64,000 nt of DNA from Asterochloris sp. CNOR1 (taxonomy: Eukaryota; Chlorophyta; Trebouxiophyceae; Trebouxiales; Trebouxiaceae), in NCBI GenBank assembly GCA_963969365.1, contig OZ017755.1:1240001-1304000 (forward strand). The letters run 5' to 3'. This document shows, piece by piece, positions 1-9,655 of this stretch; within the stretch, counting starts at the first letter, position 1; each line of letters opens with the position of its first letter. A model generated the notes under the pieces. It made no database searches. It saw only the letters and a program-made list of their open reading frames with translations, and was not told the DNA's origin. A program made the translations under genes and the position numbers.

Positions 1-128
1 CGCTTTCGTCTGGAATGGCTGTGCTGCTGGCATGCAGCTCTGATGAAGGCAAGCCTGTGTTGTGTTGCTGTATATGCTGGCTCTGCATGGCTGACTCCTT
101 GATATGGATCTCGCCAATTTTTTTGCAG

Positions 129-708
129 GCCTCTCAATGACATTGCAGTGTTCAGCTGCAACTGCAGTCATCATGGGGCCCCTTGTGGTCACAGTGCTGC
201 TGGTTGCTGAGGTTGGCAGCAGATGGGGAGAGCTGGCGGCATTCTTGGGGCTCATTCCTATCTCTCTTTCAGCCTTTTTGTGTCTGGAAACGGTAGCTGG
301 CTTTGCAGCTGACATTTCAACAGGTCTGGAGAGTCCTGACACCCTTCGGATGTTGCGCCCACTGGTAAGATTTGGCTTCCTGAGAGTTTCAAACGCATGA
401 GCCCCCACACTGCCCATACTTTGTGCAAAGCAGTACAGATGTGCAAAGCCTCCCTGCCCTGCTGCAGCTAACACTGATGGCCTTAGGTGCCTCTGTTGCA
501 CAGGCTGCTGTTGCCACCTGCCTTCCGCCCAACAAGTTGCCCACTGCTGGCTGTGTTTCTGGAGAAAGCACTACAGAGAGTCGAGATCACCCTCAGTAAA
601 GTCCAAACCATGCCTTTGCTCCCCAGAACTGAAACATGTGAGGACGTTGCAGACTGGACTGAGTTTAAGAGCGAGTATCAGAAAATTGACAATGGCAGCG
701 TGATGTAA
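129..708 (+). CDS. 3' end of an unrecognised gene (partial)
   Basis: Two exons (129-364 and 487-708) join in phase across a 122-nt intron with a GTAAGA donor and a TTAG acceptor. The first exon follows a T-rich tract ending TTTTTTGCAG, so the gene starts upstream of the window. The readable part has a hydrophobic stretch (around VIMGPLVVTVLLVAEVG, then a second one around LAAFLGLIPISLSAFL), suggesting one or two membrane helices or a buried hydrophobic domain. A charged C-terminal segment ends in EYQKIDNGSVM before a TAA stop, and TGTAA overlaps the stop. I do not recognise the family. The gene converges on the phosphatase gene downstream. The exon join is fairly sure; the function is unknown. 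Confidence 0.5.
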
Positions 709-895
709 ACAATTCAGATACGCTATGAAGTGAGCTCTCCCTCTCTCTCTGTCTCTGTCTGAAAGGCATACAGGTGCTATTTCTTGTATGAGCTCGAGTG
801 TTTGTATGACGAAAAAGTTGCTGGAGTTGAGCTGATGCATGGCATGAGCCTGATGAAGGTTGTAGATGGCTCCATGTTTGCTGGGCACTAGCCTG
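709..895. other. Convergent 3' intergenic region
   Basis: 187 bp lie between the stops of two converging genes. It holds a CT-rich simple repeat at about 733-760 (CTCTCCCTCTCTCTCT). No coding potential was seen. Confidence 0.6.
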
Positions 896-2407
896 TCAGC
901 AGAGGTGGCTGACATCATATCCGCGCTCAGCAAACCATGAGGCCATACCATACTTGGCGGCAAGGCAGGGGCGCACATCTGGCACTTGACTCAGGCTCTC
1001 AAGCATGGGCAGTAGGACTGTCAGCAGCTGCCTGCAGCAGGCGAAAACATGTGTCAGCCACCACAGGACCAGCCTGTCTGTGATCAGCCAACCACATGGA
1101 GGTGCCACAGAAACCCCTGACAAAGACCCAGGAGCTTGCCTGTCATCAGCATCGCCAGCAAAGGGCTTGACAGGGATCCCATTGCATGGCTGCTGAAGGA
1201 AGCTGAATGGGTTGTTGTCAAGCAGCACGCATCTGCTCATGTCTCTACCAAGCTGAGCAAGGTCTTTGCAATGCTGTCGGCCGGCAGTGGTGACAGTGGC
1301 ATCTCTGCAGGATGGGAGGCCAGAGTGTCAGCATCTAATGGGGCATAAGCAACACTTGTGCTATCTGCAGTCAGCAAATAAGCTAAGCACCCAGTGCCCA
1401 TTACGCACTGCCGCAAACATCCTCTGCCAAAGCCTGAGCAATTCAGAAGTATGTGGGACCCACCTGTAGAGGCGGGCTGTAAATATCTCATTCTGAGGGT
1501 CGATCTCATCTAGCAGGGGCTGGGCGTAATCTGCAGGCCCACAGACAGGAAGTCTTACCCACTATCTGACCATTTCCTCGATTTGCATGCCCAGCCTAGC
1601 AGCAAAAGCAACAGCAGTAGCTAAAATTCCATGCGGCATGTATGTGTGGAGCAACTGGCACTCACCAGCGAGGGCAGCTGTGAAGACAATGAGCTCAGCA
1701 AATTGGCTGGCCCTGAGGAGAAATTCGTGCAGCCCAGGGCGCAGGAAGGCGACAACACCTGTGGTGTTGGCATTGCCCAGGCTGCAATGAAGGCGCAGTG
1801 CACTGCTGTCCTGGTGAGGGCGCAGGTGATGAGGGACGAGGGAGGCGCGATAGGACATGACGAGGGTTTCGTCAAGGTCCAGCACAACCTGCAGCGAAAC
1901 ACGCATTTGCTGAGTACTTAAGGGCCAGATAAGCTGTCTACAGAGACAGAACTACGGAGACAGAAAGGCACATGCAGAGCAGCAAACGCAGAGAGGCACA
2001 GCAGAGCTATGAGGACTCGAGGGGAGCAAGGCAAGGGCAGCGCAGCAGCACGTTCTGGCTCAGGGCTACATTGCCTTCTACACTTCTGCCTCAAGAAGGG
2101 ACACACAACTACTCACCGTCAATTGCTCAGGGCTCTGGAGGACCCTGGGTGGCAGGAGAGCGGGCTGGCGAGGCAGGGCCCTGGCAACATGGCGCAGGCG
2201 GTGTTTGCCTGCCTTTGCACCAAGCTCCTTATTGTAGTAGTACCAGGCTACAACTGACCCGCAGACAAGCGTGAGCTGCCTCAATGTGAGCAGCCACTGC
2301 AGAACGAGGCCAGCAACCGCAAAGGCTGCCTTCTGGAGGGGCAGCTGGCGATGGGCCTCAAAGAGAAGCTGGAAGAAATTGCCATTAACACTGGGGGACC
2401 TGTGCAT
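896..2407 (-). CDS. FCP1/SCP-family phosphatase with N-terminal membrane helix
   Basis: Five exons join in phase: 2407-2117, 1888-1666, 1530-1464, 1304-1140 and 1031-896, giving 293 residues. The catalytic DxDxT motif is seen as VVLDLDETLV, just after the first junction. Downstream come the family blocks FTAALADYAQPLLDEIDPQ, KDLAQLGRDMSRCVLLDNNP, FSFLQQPCNGIPVKPF and LLPMLESLSQVPDVRP. This fits a HAD-superfamily Ser/Thr phosphatase of the CTD small-phosphatase/Dullard group. The first exon encodes a hydrophobic helix (about residues 24-48), so the enzyme is probably membrane-anchored, as Dullard/CTDNEP1 is at the ER or nuclear envelope. The last intron starts with GC (CAG|GCAAGC), which is needed to restore DDRQLL. 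The substrate is unknown. The C-terminal tail (AAKYGMASWFAERGYDVSHLC) is longer than in animal Dullard. Confidence 0.85.
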
Positions 2408-2663
2408 TTGCTGCTGCTGTCCTGCTTACTGCTACCAGGCAGGGTGAAATAGCTGCTCGACACCTTATCAATGCTGCTGTTCCGGAACTGCTAAATTCCG
2501 CTTTCGAAGGTTTCCACCTGGTCGTCACCTCCGGTATCGGCGTGAGGAGCCAGTGACTGCAGCCAGAGCAGGCCCAGTCAGCCAAGATAGAAAGCGAAAG
2601 GCCAACTATCCAGTTCCAAACGTAGTTGACTGACAGCGGCGAGGACAGAGAGGCCTAAGCACA
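2408..2663. promoter_or_regulatory. Divergent promoter region
   Basis: 256 bp separate the ATGs of the phosphatase (-) and the Pro-rich membrane protein (+). The spacing implies a shared bidirectional promoter. I see no clear TATA box or motif. Confidence 0.45.
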
Positions 2664-5600
2664 ATGGTAAGGCACCTGCATCATGTTTGGTCTTGATCCT
2701 TGCAGCCGTGCTCCTGTGATGTCTCTCTGCAAGCTTCTCCCTCTCTGCATGCAGAAGTGCTCAGCAGGACAGGACCTGCTGGGAGCAGCTCCAGTCTGGA
2801 TATCTTGCATCATACTGCTGCTGATTGGATGGATTGTGGGCATTGCATGTGCAGCAGGTCAGTAGGCAGCCTGCAGGCCAGCTGAGGTATATACTGTGGT
2901 GTTCAACAATGTCAGCAAGTACCTTGTCTTGTGCCTGCAGCATGGTTTATATACCGCCAGCGTAAGATGTCCCGCTATTACAGCTCTGAGCCACACTTCG
3001 ATGCAGAGCGCCAGGCAAGCCATCTGTGTCTGTGCAGCTCTGCATATATGTGCACAGCAGCAAGAGATTAACGCAGTGCCTGCTGCCCTCCGGTCTCATC
3101 AGCCAGGGAAGGCCTGCAGCAGTACATGGCTGCAGCCTGCTGGGCAAGGGCAACACGGCGGCATGAAGGGCCAAGGCTGTGCCATGCACGCTCCTTAGGC
3201 AGCCTGATCAACATACTGCTCAGCCTGCTGCACCACTGCGATGTGATGTGCACCACTGTGATGCAGCTTCCACAGCAGCCTGGCAGCATATTGCTCTGCC
3301 ACTGCAGAAGGTCACCACACTGGACTGCTGGCCAACTGCCTGCCTGCTACTTCTTGTGACTCTTCTGGGATACGCCACAACAGCAAGACACTCCCCTGCC
3401 TGACACCCCCTCGCAAGTCACCGCATCTGTGGGCGGTCACGAGCCCTTCAGCACATGCCGCTGATGATCTCCCTCTGCCTTGCTGCCCAACTGCAGGAGG
3501 TTATCACGCCCAAGGAGCCTGGCCACAACCACTTCAGCACCTGGCGCATGCCGGCTCGCTCCACACGCTCAGCCTTTGGGCGCACCCCATCTGCAACCAA
3601 GCACGGTGACCCTGTCAGCCTGGCCCAGCAGCAGCCGCCCCATCGGGAGCAGGCGCCGCACGTGGAGGTCAGGCATACGCCAGCAGAGGCTGTCGAGCAG
3701 GCGGGGGGCGTCAGCGGGCCCCTGGGCATGGGCATCGTCTCACAGAGTGAGCACAGGAGCTGCCAACCTGGCAACTTCCTGTCTGCTCGCACCGCCCATC
3801 AGTGCAGCATCTTCACGGCGTTGCATATGAGTGGAAGCTGGGCGGTCGCAGAGTGGAAGCACTATACCATGTCATTGAGCTGCATTGCCAGCAGCCATGC
3901 AATTTGCTGATCACTTCTCGGATCCTCAAACTTTCAGCTGCAATTTGTCCTGACTTGTTTGATGAGCAATACTGCTAAAATTGCAGGCCATGCTGCCAGC
4001 TTGATGGGGTACAAGGTTGCAGGCATCCTCGGACCTGCCCCCAAATGCATACAGGCTTGGAGAAGGACCAGCTGCCACGCTTTGGCCTGAACTACCAGCA
4101 GGGCACCCCTGGCAAGCAGCCCATGGTTCCACCAGCGCACAAGCGGGATCTCTCTGTGCGCACCATTGACGACCTGCCTGACGAAAATGACTGGAAGCCC
4201 AATGCCACGAGGCCGCCTGCCAGCATCCCTTCATGGCGTGCCCCACTGGAGGCAAGGAGCAACATTGTGCAGGGGCCGCCCCCTGTGCCGCAGGTGGGGT
4301 ACGCAGCCGTGTGAGCGCAGCTGTGTTGAGACCCACATGATGTTTGAGCTGCTTGTGTTGTGGTCAGGTCAGCAGCAGATCTGTTTGCTAGCACCAGGCG
4401 CTTGATTCTAGAACTGCAAGGCTTGTGCTCTCTACTAGCTGCAGTTTGTGCAGCACTAGTGGTTGGGCATGCTGATGTTCAACAGCTTCTGCATTCCAGG
4501 TGACTAGGGCCCCTGCAGGGCCTGAGATGGGCCGGACCTTCAGCTTTCCCAAGCCAGATAAGTCATCTGGTGAGACAGCCCCCTGCAGAGGCACCATTTT
4601 GGCGGGTCATGAGCTGCTGCCTGCTAGAAGGGTGTGAAATTTGCTCACTTGGAACAACCTGTTCAGGCTGCATGCATGTGCAACATGTTGCATAAAGCCA
4701 TCAAGCACTACTGCAGCAACCCTGTGCGCACGTGCCATCCCAGCCTGCCCCTGAGCAGCCAGTCTGCAGCCCCTGCACCTTGCAAAACCCCATGGACGAA
4801 GCTGTCACAGCCACCATGCATGCAACTCCCAGCCTCCCCCTGGGCGGCTGAACAGGACCTCTTCATGCACAGAGGCAATGAGACCCTCAGCGATGCTGCT
4901 GCAATTACCCAGCACGTGTGTGCCAGGCTCAGCCTGTCACTCAGCCTGTCACTCACCCATGCTGTGCCTGCTCATCCCACCTTGCGAAAGCTGACAATGC
5001 TGTTGTGGCCGCCTTAACTCAGACACAGGCAATGACAATGTGGACTGTGCTGCTGCAGCCACCCTGAACAGGCATGCCGCGCCCAGCCTGTGCCTGAGCA
5101 GCTGCGCAGTGCACCTGCACAACCTCACAGAGACACTTGTAGACACTGAAGCTGCTGTTGCAGCCACCCTGCCTGTGTGCAGCCATGCTGCAGCCCACAG
5201 GCAGTAACAAACGCTGACAGTGCTGCTGCAGCCACCCAGAACCCACGTGCCACGCCCAGCCTGTCCATGGCGCGGTCCCCGCTCCCCAAGGCGCAGATGC
5301 CTGAGCGCAGGAGCTCCCAGACGCCGCCACCCCCGCCGCCACCGCCGCCAGCAGGGCTGCCGCCGCCTGCTCCTGCGCCGCCTCCACGAGCAACTGCGCC
5401 AGGTCAGTCAGGGCAGCATCCTTCCTGAGGACAAATGCTGCGCTTGCCCCCAAGTTGCCTTTGTGAGCATCATGAAGAGAGGCAGCTAAGCACTTTCAGT
5501 CAGGGTGCTGGAGAAGCTTGCTCATTGTATGCGTTCCCTACCAGAAGCGATCACAGATGCAGCAGCCAGACTCGATTGCTGCAGGGTGCAGAGCTATGTC

Positions 5601-7750
5601 TTCGTGTCAACATAGACTTAATGCTTGCATGCATTGTTGTGGGCAGGGCAGTGGCAGTTGCTTGGAAGTTTGCAGCCAACCATGCCCCGCTGACTTGACT
5701 TGTTACTGTAGGCCCAGGGACACCCAGCAGGCAGGTGGCGGCAGCTGCAGCAGCGGTGGCTGGTAGCAGCAGGCCAGTGGGGTTCAGGGCACCAGGGGTG
5801 AGGCCCAGCAGATCAGGCACTGGCTGGTACACAAAGTCCTGTCTGCCCTCCCAAAGAGCCTGGCTGGGGTTAAAACTGCAAGACCCTGCTGATGCATATG
5901 AACTGGCACTGAGCACCAACATTGCGTCGTCCGCGGCAGACCAGTCAGACCTGGCCAGTTGGCAGGACATCTGTGACATCTGCAAGCTGCTCCTCCTCAC
6001 TCTCCTTTAGAGGCAGTGTAGGCCATGTGTTTGGCATTAATGTCTTCATGCAGGCTGGTCCAGCCATATTGCCACCCTCAGTAAGTTCATTGGCCCGAAG
6101 CAGCTCAGGATCCTGGATCTGCACATGCAGCCCCTCAGGCAGCGTGTCTTGACCAAATGAACAGCTAGCTCAGGATCTTGGTGGCAGCGCAGGCTGCTCC
6201 CCCGCCACCACCACCGCCGCCTCCAGCTGGCTCATTGAAGGCAGCCAAGGGGCCAGCCCCCGCACCTGCAGCCCCTGCAGCCAGCCCAGACCCGGCGGCG
6301 GCGGCAGCAGGGAGCGGCCTGGGGGTACCTCGCAGCATCGCAGCGCCCAAGCCTCCCCCCGGCCCCAGCGCTGCAGCAGCGGCTGCCTCATCTGCCAGGG
6401 GAGGGGGAGGAGGTGACATGATCTCAGCCATTGTGGCACAGGCAGCCAAGTTTGCGGCCAGCCGTGGGGGTGCTGCTGGCGGGGATCAGCAGGTGGGGCA
6501 GCCAGCTGCTGCTGCATGTGCAAGCCCAGCCCTGGGTGCGGTGACCTGCTCCCAGCCGCTGCCATGCAAGCAGACAGGTTGTGAGGGGTCACAGGCAGCA
6601 GGGCGAGGTGCCGGTACGCATGCATGCCGCTTCCTTAGCGCCGTGTTCCTTCGCAGGCAGGGTAACATCTTCTCTCGCATGCAGCAGACAAGTGCCTGCA
6701 GTTTACAGTCCATGAAGTGTGCATGCATGCTGCGTCCATAGTTCTTTGCCTCCCTGGTGCTGGTGCAGGGTGACAGCCGTGTGTGATGTGCAGGCAGCCA
6801 GCCTGCAGTAGCAGGCAGGACATGGGTGGCATGCTTGCAGGAACAAGCCCGGTATGCTATTGACAAGGCCCTTGTGAGTGTGCAGGAGGCCAGCAAGGCG
6901 GCGGGTCCATCCGTGGCGGCAGCAGCGCAGGCTGTGAAGGTGCAGGCCGCGCGGGGTAGCCACAAGCATGCTCCTAGCGATGCCTATGAGATGGATGACC
7001 TGGATGCAGACTGGCAAGCACTGCTGAATGAGTTGGATGACAGGATGTGTGAGGTGGGCGCCAGGCTCATTCCGTTGACCCTGGATTGAATCTGGCGGGC
7101 TGAGGAGACAGCAGGCTGTGTGATGTGCAGAATGCACAGTGGGCAGGTGTGCTTTGCAGCTGATGTCACGGCTCTAGAAGGGGGCTGACAGGTTACATGT
7201 TTGCAAAATTTGAGCCGCATTGCTTGGACTCAAGCGTTACCTAAATGCCTGTGAGGTTGTGAGGACTGGCAACAAGTGATGGTCAGCTCAAGTATAGGCT
7301 GTGCGAAGGGCTTAGACTAAGCCCATCCCAGTGATACAGCAGGCTGTGGGGGGCGGAGTCAGCACTGCAAGGCTCCCTCATAGCAAGGGCCTCAAGCTTT
7401 GTCTGGCCATCAGACTGCCACGACTGTCTGCCACCGATCCTGAAAGGTGTGCACTGGGAGTATTGCTGTGGTGTGCTGGGGCGGTATCAACATCGCAGTC
7501 AGGGACGGCACAGCGGCTGCCATCACGACGTGCAGGTCTACTTCCTCGCGCTTGCATGTGGCGTGCTGTCAGATGTCAACTGGCTTCCTCCGTACTGCTG
7601 CAGGCAGGCAGGCCTGGGCTGGTTGCTAAGGAGCGGGCTGTGGCAGTCAGAAGTCTGTTGGTGTCCACCTCTAGCGAGAAGCCAGACATTGCCCTGAACA
7701 AGGCCCTAGATGATGTCGAGCGTTACCGGCGTCTGAAAGGCGGTCCCTGA
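2664..7750 (+). CDS. Single-pass membrane protein with long Pro/Ala-rich cytosolic part
   Basis: Exons join in phase as ATG (2664-2666), 2755-2857, 2941-3014, 3497-3746, 4055-4293, 4500-4569, 5232-5402, about 5713 onward, about 6193-6492, 6841-7053 and 7604-7750. The first coding exon is just the start codon. Residues about 12-36 are a strong helix (VWISCIILLLIGWIVGIACA) followed by basic FIYRQRKMSRYY, so the C-terminus should face the cytosol. Then come basic, polar linkers, two runs of nine prolines and Ala-rich stretches. Near the end is an acidic helix, YEMDDLDADWQALLNELDD, and a final charged exon ends RYRRLKGGP. Poly-Pro plus a single acidic-Trp tail recalls actin nucleation-promoting factors, but I see no convincing WH2 motif, so this is only a suggestion. 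A GC-AG intron follows FDAERQ. The 5713-6190 exon borders are unresolved. TGTAA at 7785 is a likely polyadenylation signal. Confidence 0.65.
4706..5270 (+). repeat. Tandem decayed copies of an exon 5' edge
   Basis: The real acceptor/exon start near 5219-5270 (GCTGCTGCAGCCACCCAG, then ACGTGCCACGCCCAGCCTG) is preceded in its own intron by about five degenerate copies, starting near 4707, 4801, 4894, 5047 and 5148. Most keep a TGCAG- or CACAG-like acceptor and the CCCAGCCTG block. Spacing is 70-150 bp. A local CAGCCTGTCACT duplication lies near 4930-4955. Confidence 0.7.
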
Positions 7751-8105
7751 CTCAGCAAGCCAGTCAACTGGCGTTGCTGGGTGGTGTAAATTCATGCTAC
7801 TTTGTTCACACTGCAAGTGAAACAGTCTCGCTCTACTTGGCAGGTCTGACAATACTATGTGCCCACATTTTATTTGGGTGAAGATATTTGGCCTGCTCCA
7901 TGTTGGATTACACCGAGCAGAATTTCACACTGAGTTTAAATTTATTCACCAGAAGCAATGTTGCATAAGTGCAACATGGCTTGCAGGCCTGCCAACAAGC
8001 TGGCAACCAGAGGCAGGGATGAAATAGCAATGCAGCTCTGCAGCAGGAAGTGTTCACAACAGACGGAAAAGCTTGGTCAGATGCGTTAGGGGGATGATGA
8101 TGATC
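7751..8105. other. Convergent 3' intergenic region
   Basis: 355 bp lie between the stops of the Pro-rich gene (+) and the four-helix gene (-). It has TGTAA at 7785 and AT-richer sequence (7850-7960) than the flanks, as expected for 3' UTRs. No gene was seen. Confidence 0.5.
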
Positions 8106-9230
8106 CTAGACATCAGTTTGACCATGGTAGGGGGCAGGTGCCCCAGTGGTGGCAGCGGTGCCTGTAGGCCCAGTGTTTGCGCTCCTCTTAGCATCATATG
8201 TCTCTGCAACCCTGCCGTGGTCAGTGCCAACAGCCAGCAGCAGGATGGTGTTGGCCACAGAAAGGGCAAGGAACCCGGCGAAGGCGGTGATCTGCAGGCC
8301 ACCAGCAATAGTGTGGGGGACATGCATAGCCAGAAATGGATGGGAACGAGATAGGAATGCTGGCAGAAGTTTGGGGACAGTACACACCAGCCCGTTCCGT
8401 GCAACGTGGCTCAGTCCATGGGCACTGTTCTTGTAGTTGTTGTAATCCTGCACACACGATGATGTGATGTCAGTTCCATAGAGCTGCTTGATGCAGTAAC
8501 GTCCCCTCGACTGAGGGTGGCTGCTTGTGCGATGTACACTTCATGGAAACTTCAATGAAGCTGAGTCCTAGCTGACTCACCGAAGTCTCAATGATGGTCA
8601 GGACCAACGCCGTACCAACCAGCACAGAGATGCCAGTCCCTGTGACAGCAAGACCGCTGGCGCCAGCCTCAATGAGGTGCAGCAGCACCATGAACAGCAC
8701 AAACGCCTGCAGCCAGCCAGCCACCCAAAACATGAGTCATGGGTCCATGTGACCGCGCCATGTGCACAACGGGAAGCTAGCTCAGGACAGCCTTTGTGCA
8801 GACCATGACTGTGACAATCCAGCCAGATCTTTGTATCATAACAAGATCTGGCTGTGCAAGACTGGGTGTGACATGTAACACCATGCACAGCGCTGGTTCC
8901 ACTGGTGACAGACAGATGCCAATGAGTGCCAGTAGTCCTTACCTCCCAAGCCCACACAAACCAGCCAAAGCCCAGGCTGAAGGTTGAGCCTGACTCGCCA
9001 GCTGCAGGAGAGTCAACAATGGGTGGGTACAGCTTGTGCCAGAAGCAGTACGCAATGCTGTCCCGCACAGCTGTCCACAGAGTCAAGTAACCAAAGCACC
9101 CACCTCCATGCCTGGCAGCTGCCAGTCCTCCCAGCACAACCACCCAGGCGGCGCCAGTCAGCAAAAGAAGAGGGAAGGTGATAGCTGCCTTGATCCCACC
9201 AGCTTTCTGGCCTGTACCCGCGCGAACCAT
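8106..9230 (-). CDS. Four-helix integral membrane protein, unrecognised
   Basis: Three exons join in phase: 9230-8943 (96 codons), 8706-8581 (42 codons) and 8447-8106, giving about 252 residues. Four hydrophobic segments are visible: ITFPLLLLTGAAWVVVLGGL in exon 1, FGWFVWAW running into FVLFMVLLHLIEAG across the first junction, GLAVTGTGISVLVGTALVLT, and AGGLQITAFAGFLALSVAN. The loop between helices 1 and 2 is the longest. The C-terminal tail is hydrophilic and Thr/Ala-rich. The topology resembles MARVEL/CASP-like four-helix proteins, but no signature residue settles it, so I give no family name. ATG 9230 is the first in-frame methionine and is followed by a short basic stretch before helix 1. 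Confidence 0.65.
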
Positions 9231-9655
9231 GGTGGCAAGTGAGTGCTGATGACAGGTACAGGAAGGGAAAGGTGGGCACAGATTTTGGTGTGCTGGCCTT
9301 TATGTGAAAATGGGGTCCTACACTGACTTTATAAGGAAATGGATTTTAGGCAGCTTCCCAGTGGGAGATGTATAACAAAAAGGCCTGGCAGCCTGCCACA
9401 TAGGCCGTGATCATGCTGGTGAGTCAACTGCACATGGCAAGAGCGACACCTGTGCGGACAGCATGGCTCTCTTCACCTCAAAGAGGCAGGGGGAAGTGAT
9501 GCTTCCCAACACAGTGTGTTCGGCAGTTTGCTTGGAGGAAGCGTGTGTAGGACATGAAACGTGCCGGCTTTGCTCTGGACCAATTTGTGCTTCACTGGCT
9601 CAGGTTGGCAGGTGCTGAACTGCCCCGCAGGAACTCCATTCCACTGGGGCATGTG
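9231..9655. other. Intergenic: promoter of the four-helix gene and 3' region of the nuclease gene
   Basis: 425 bp between two minus-strand genes. I see no ORF, RNA gene or repeat of note. Confidence 0.4.

Noticed and set aside
6414-6470. Possible WH2 actin-binding motif (GGDMISAIVAQAAKFAAS) in the Pro-rich protein
   Set aside because: Hydrophobic spacing is suggestive, but the LKK(V/T) element is missing, so I do not call it.
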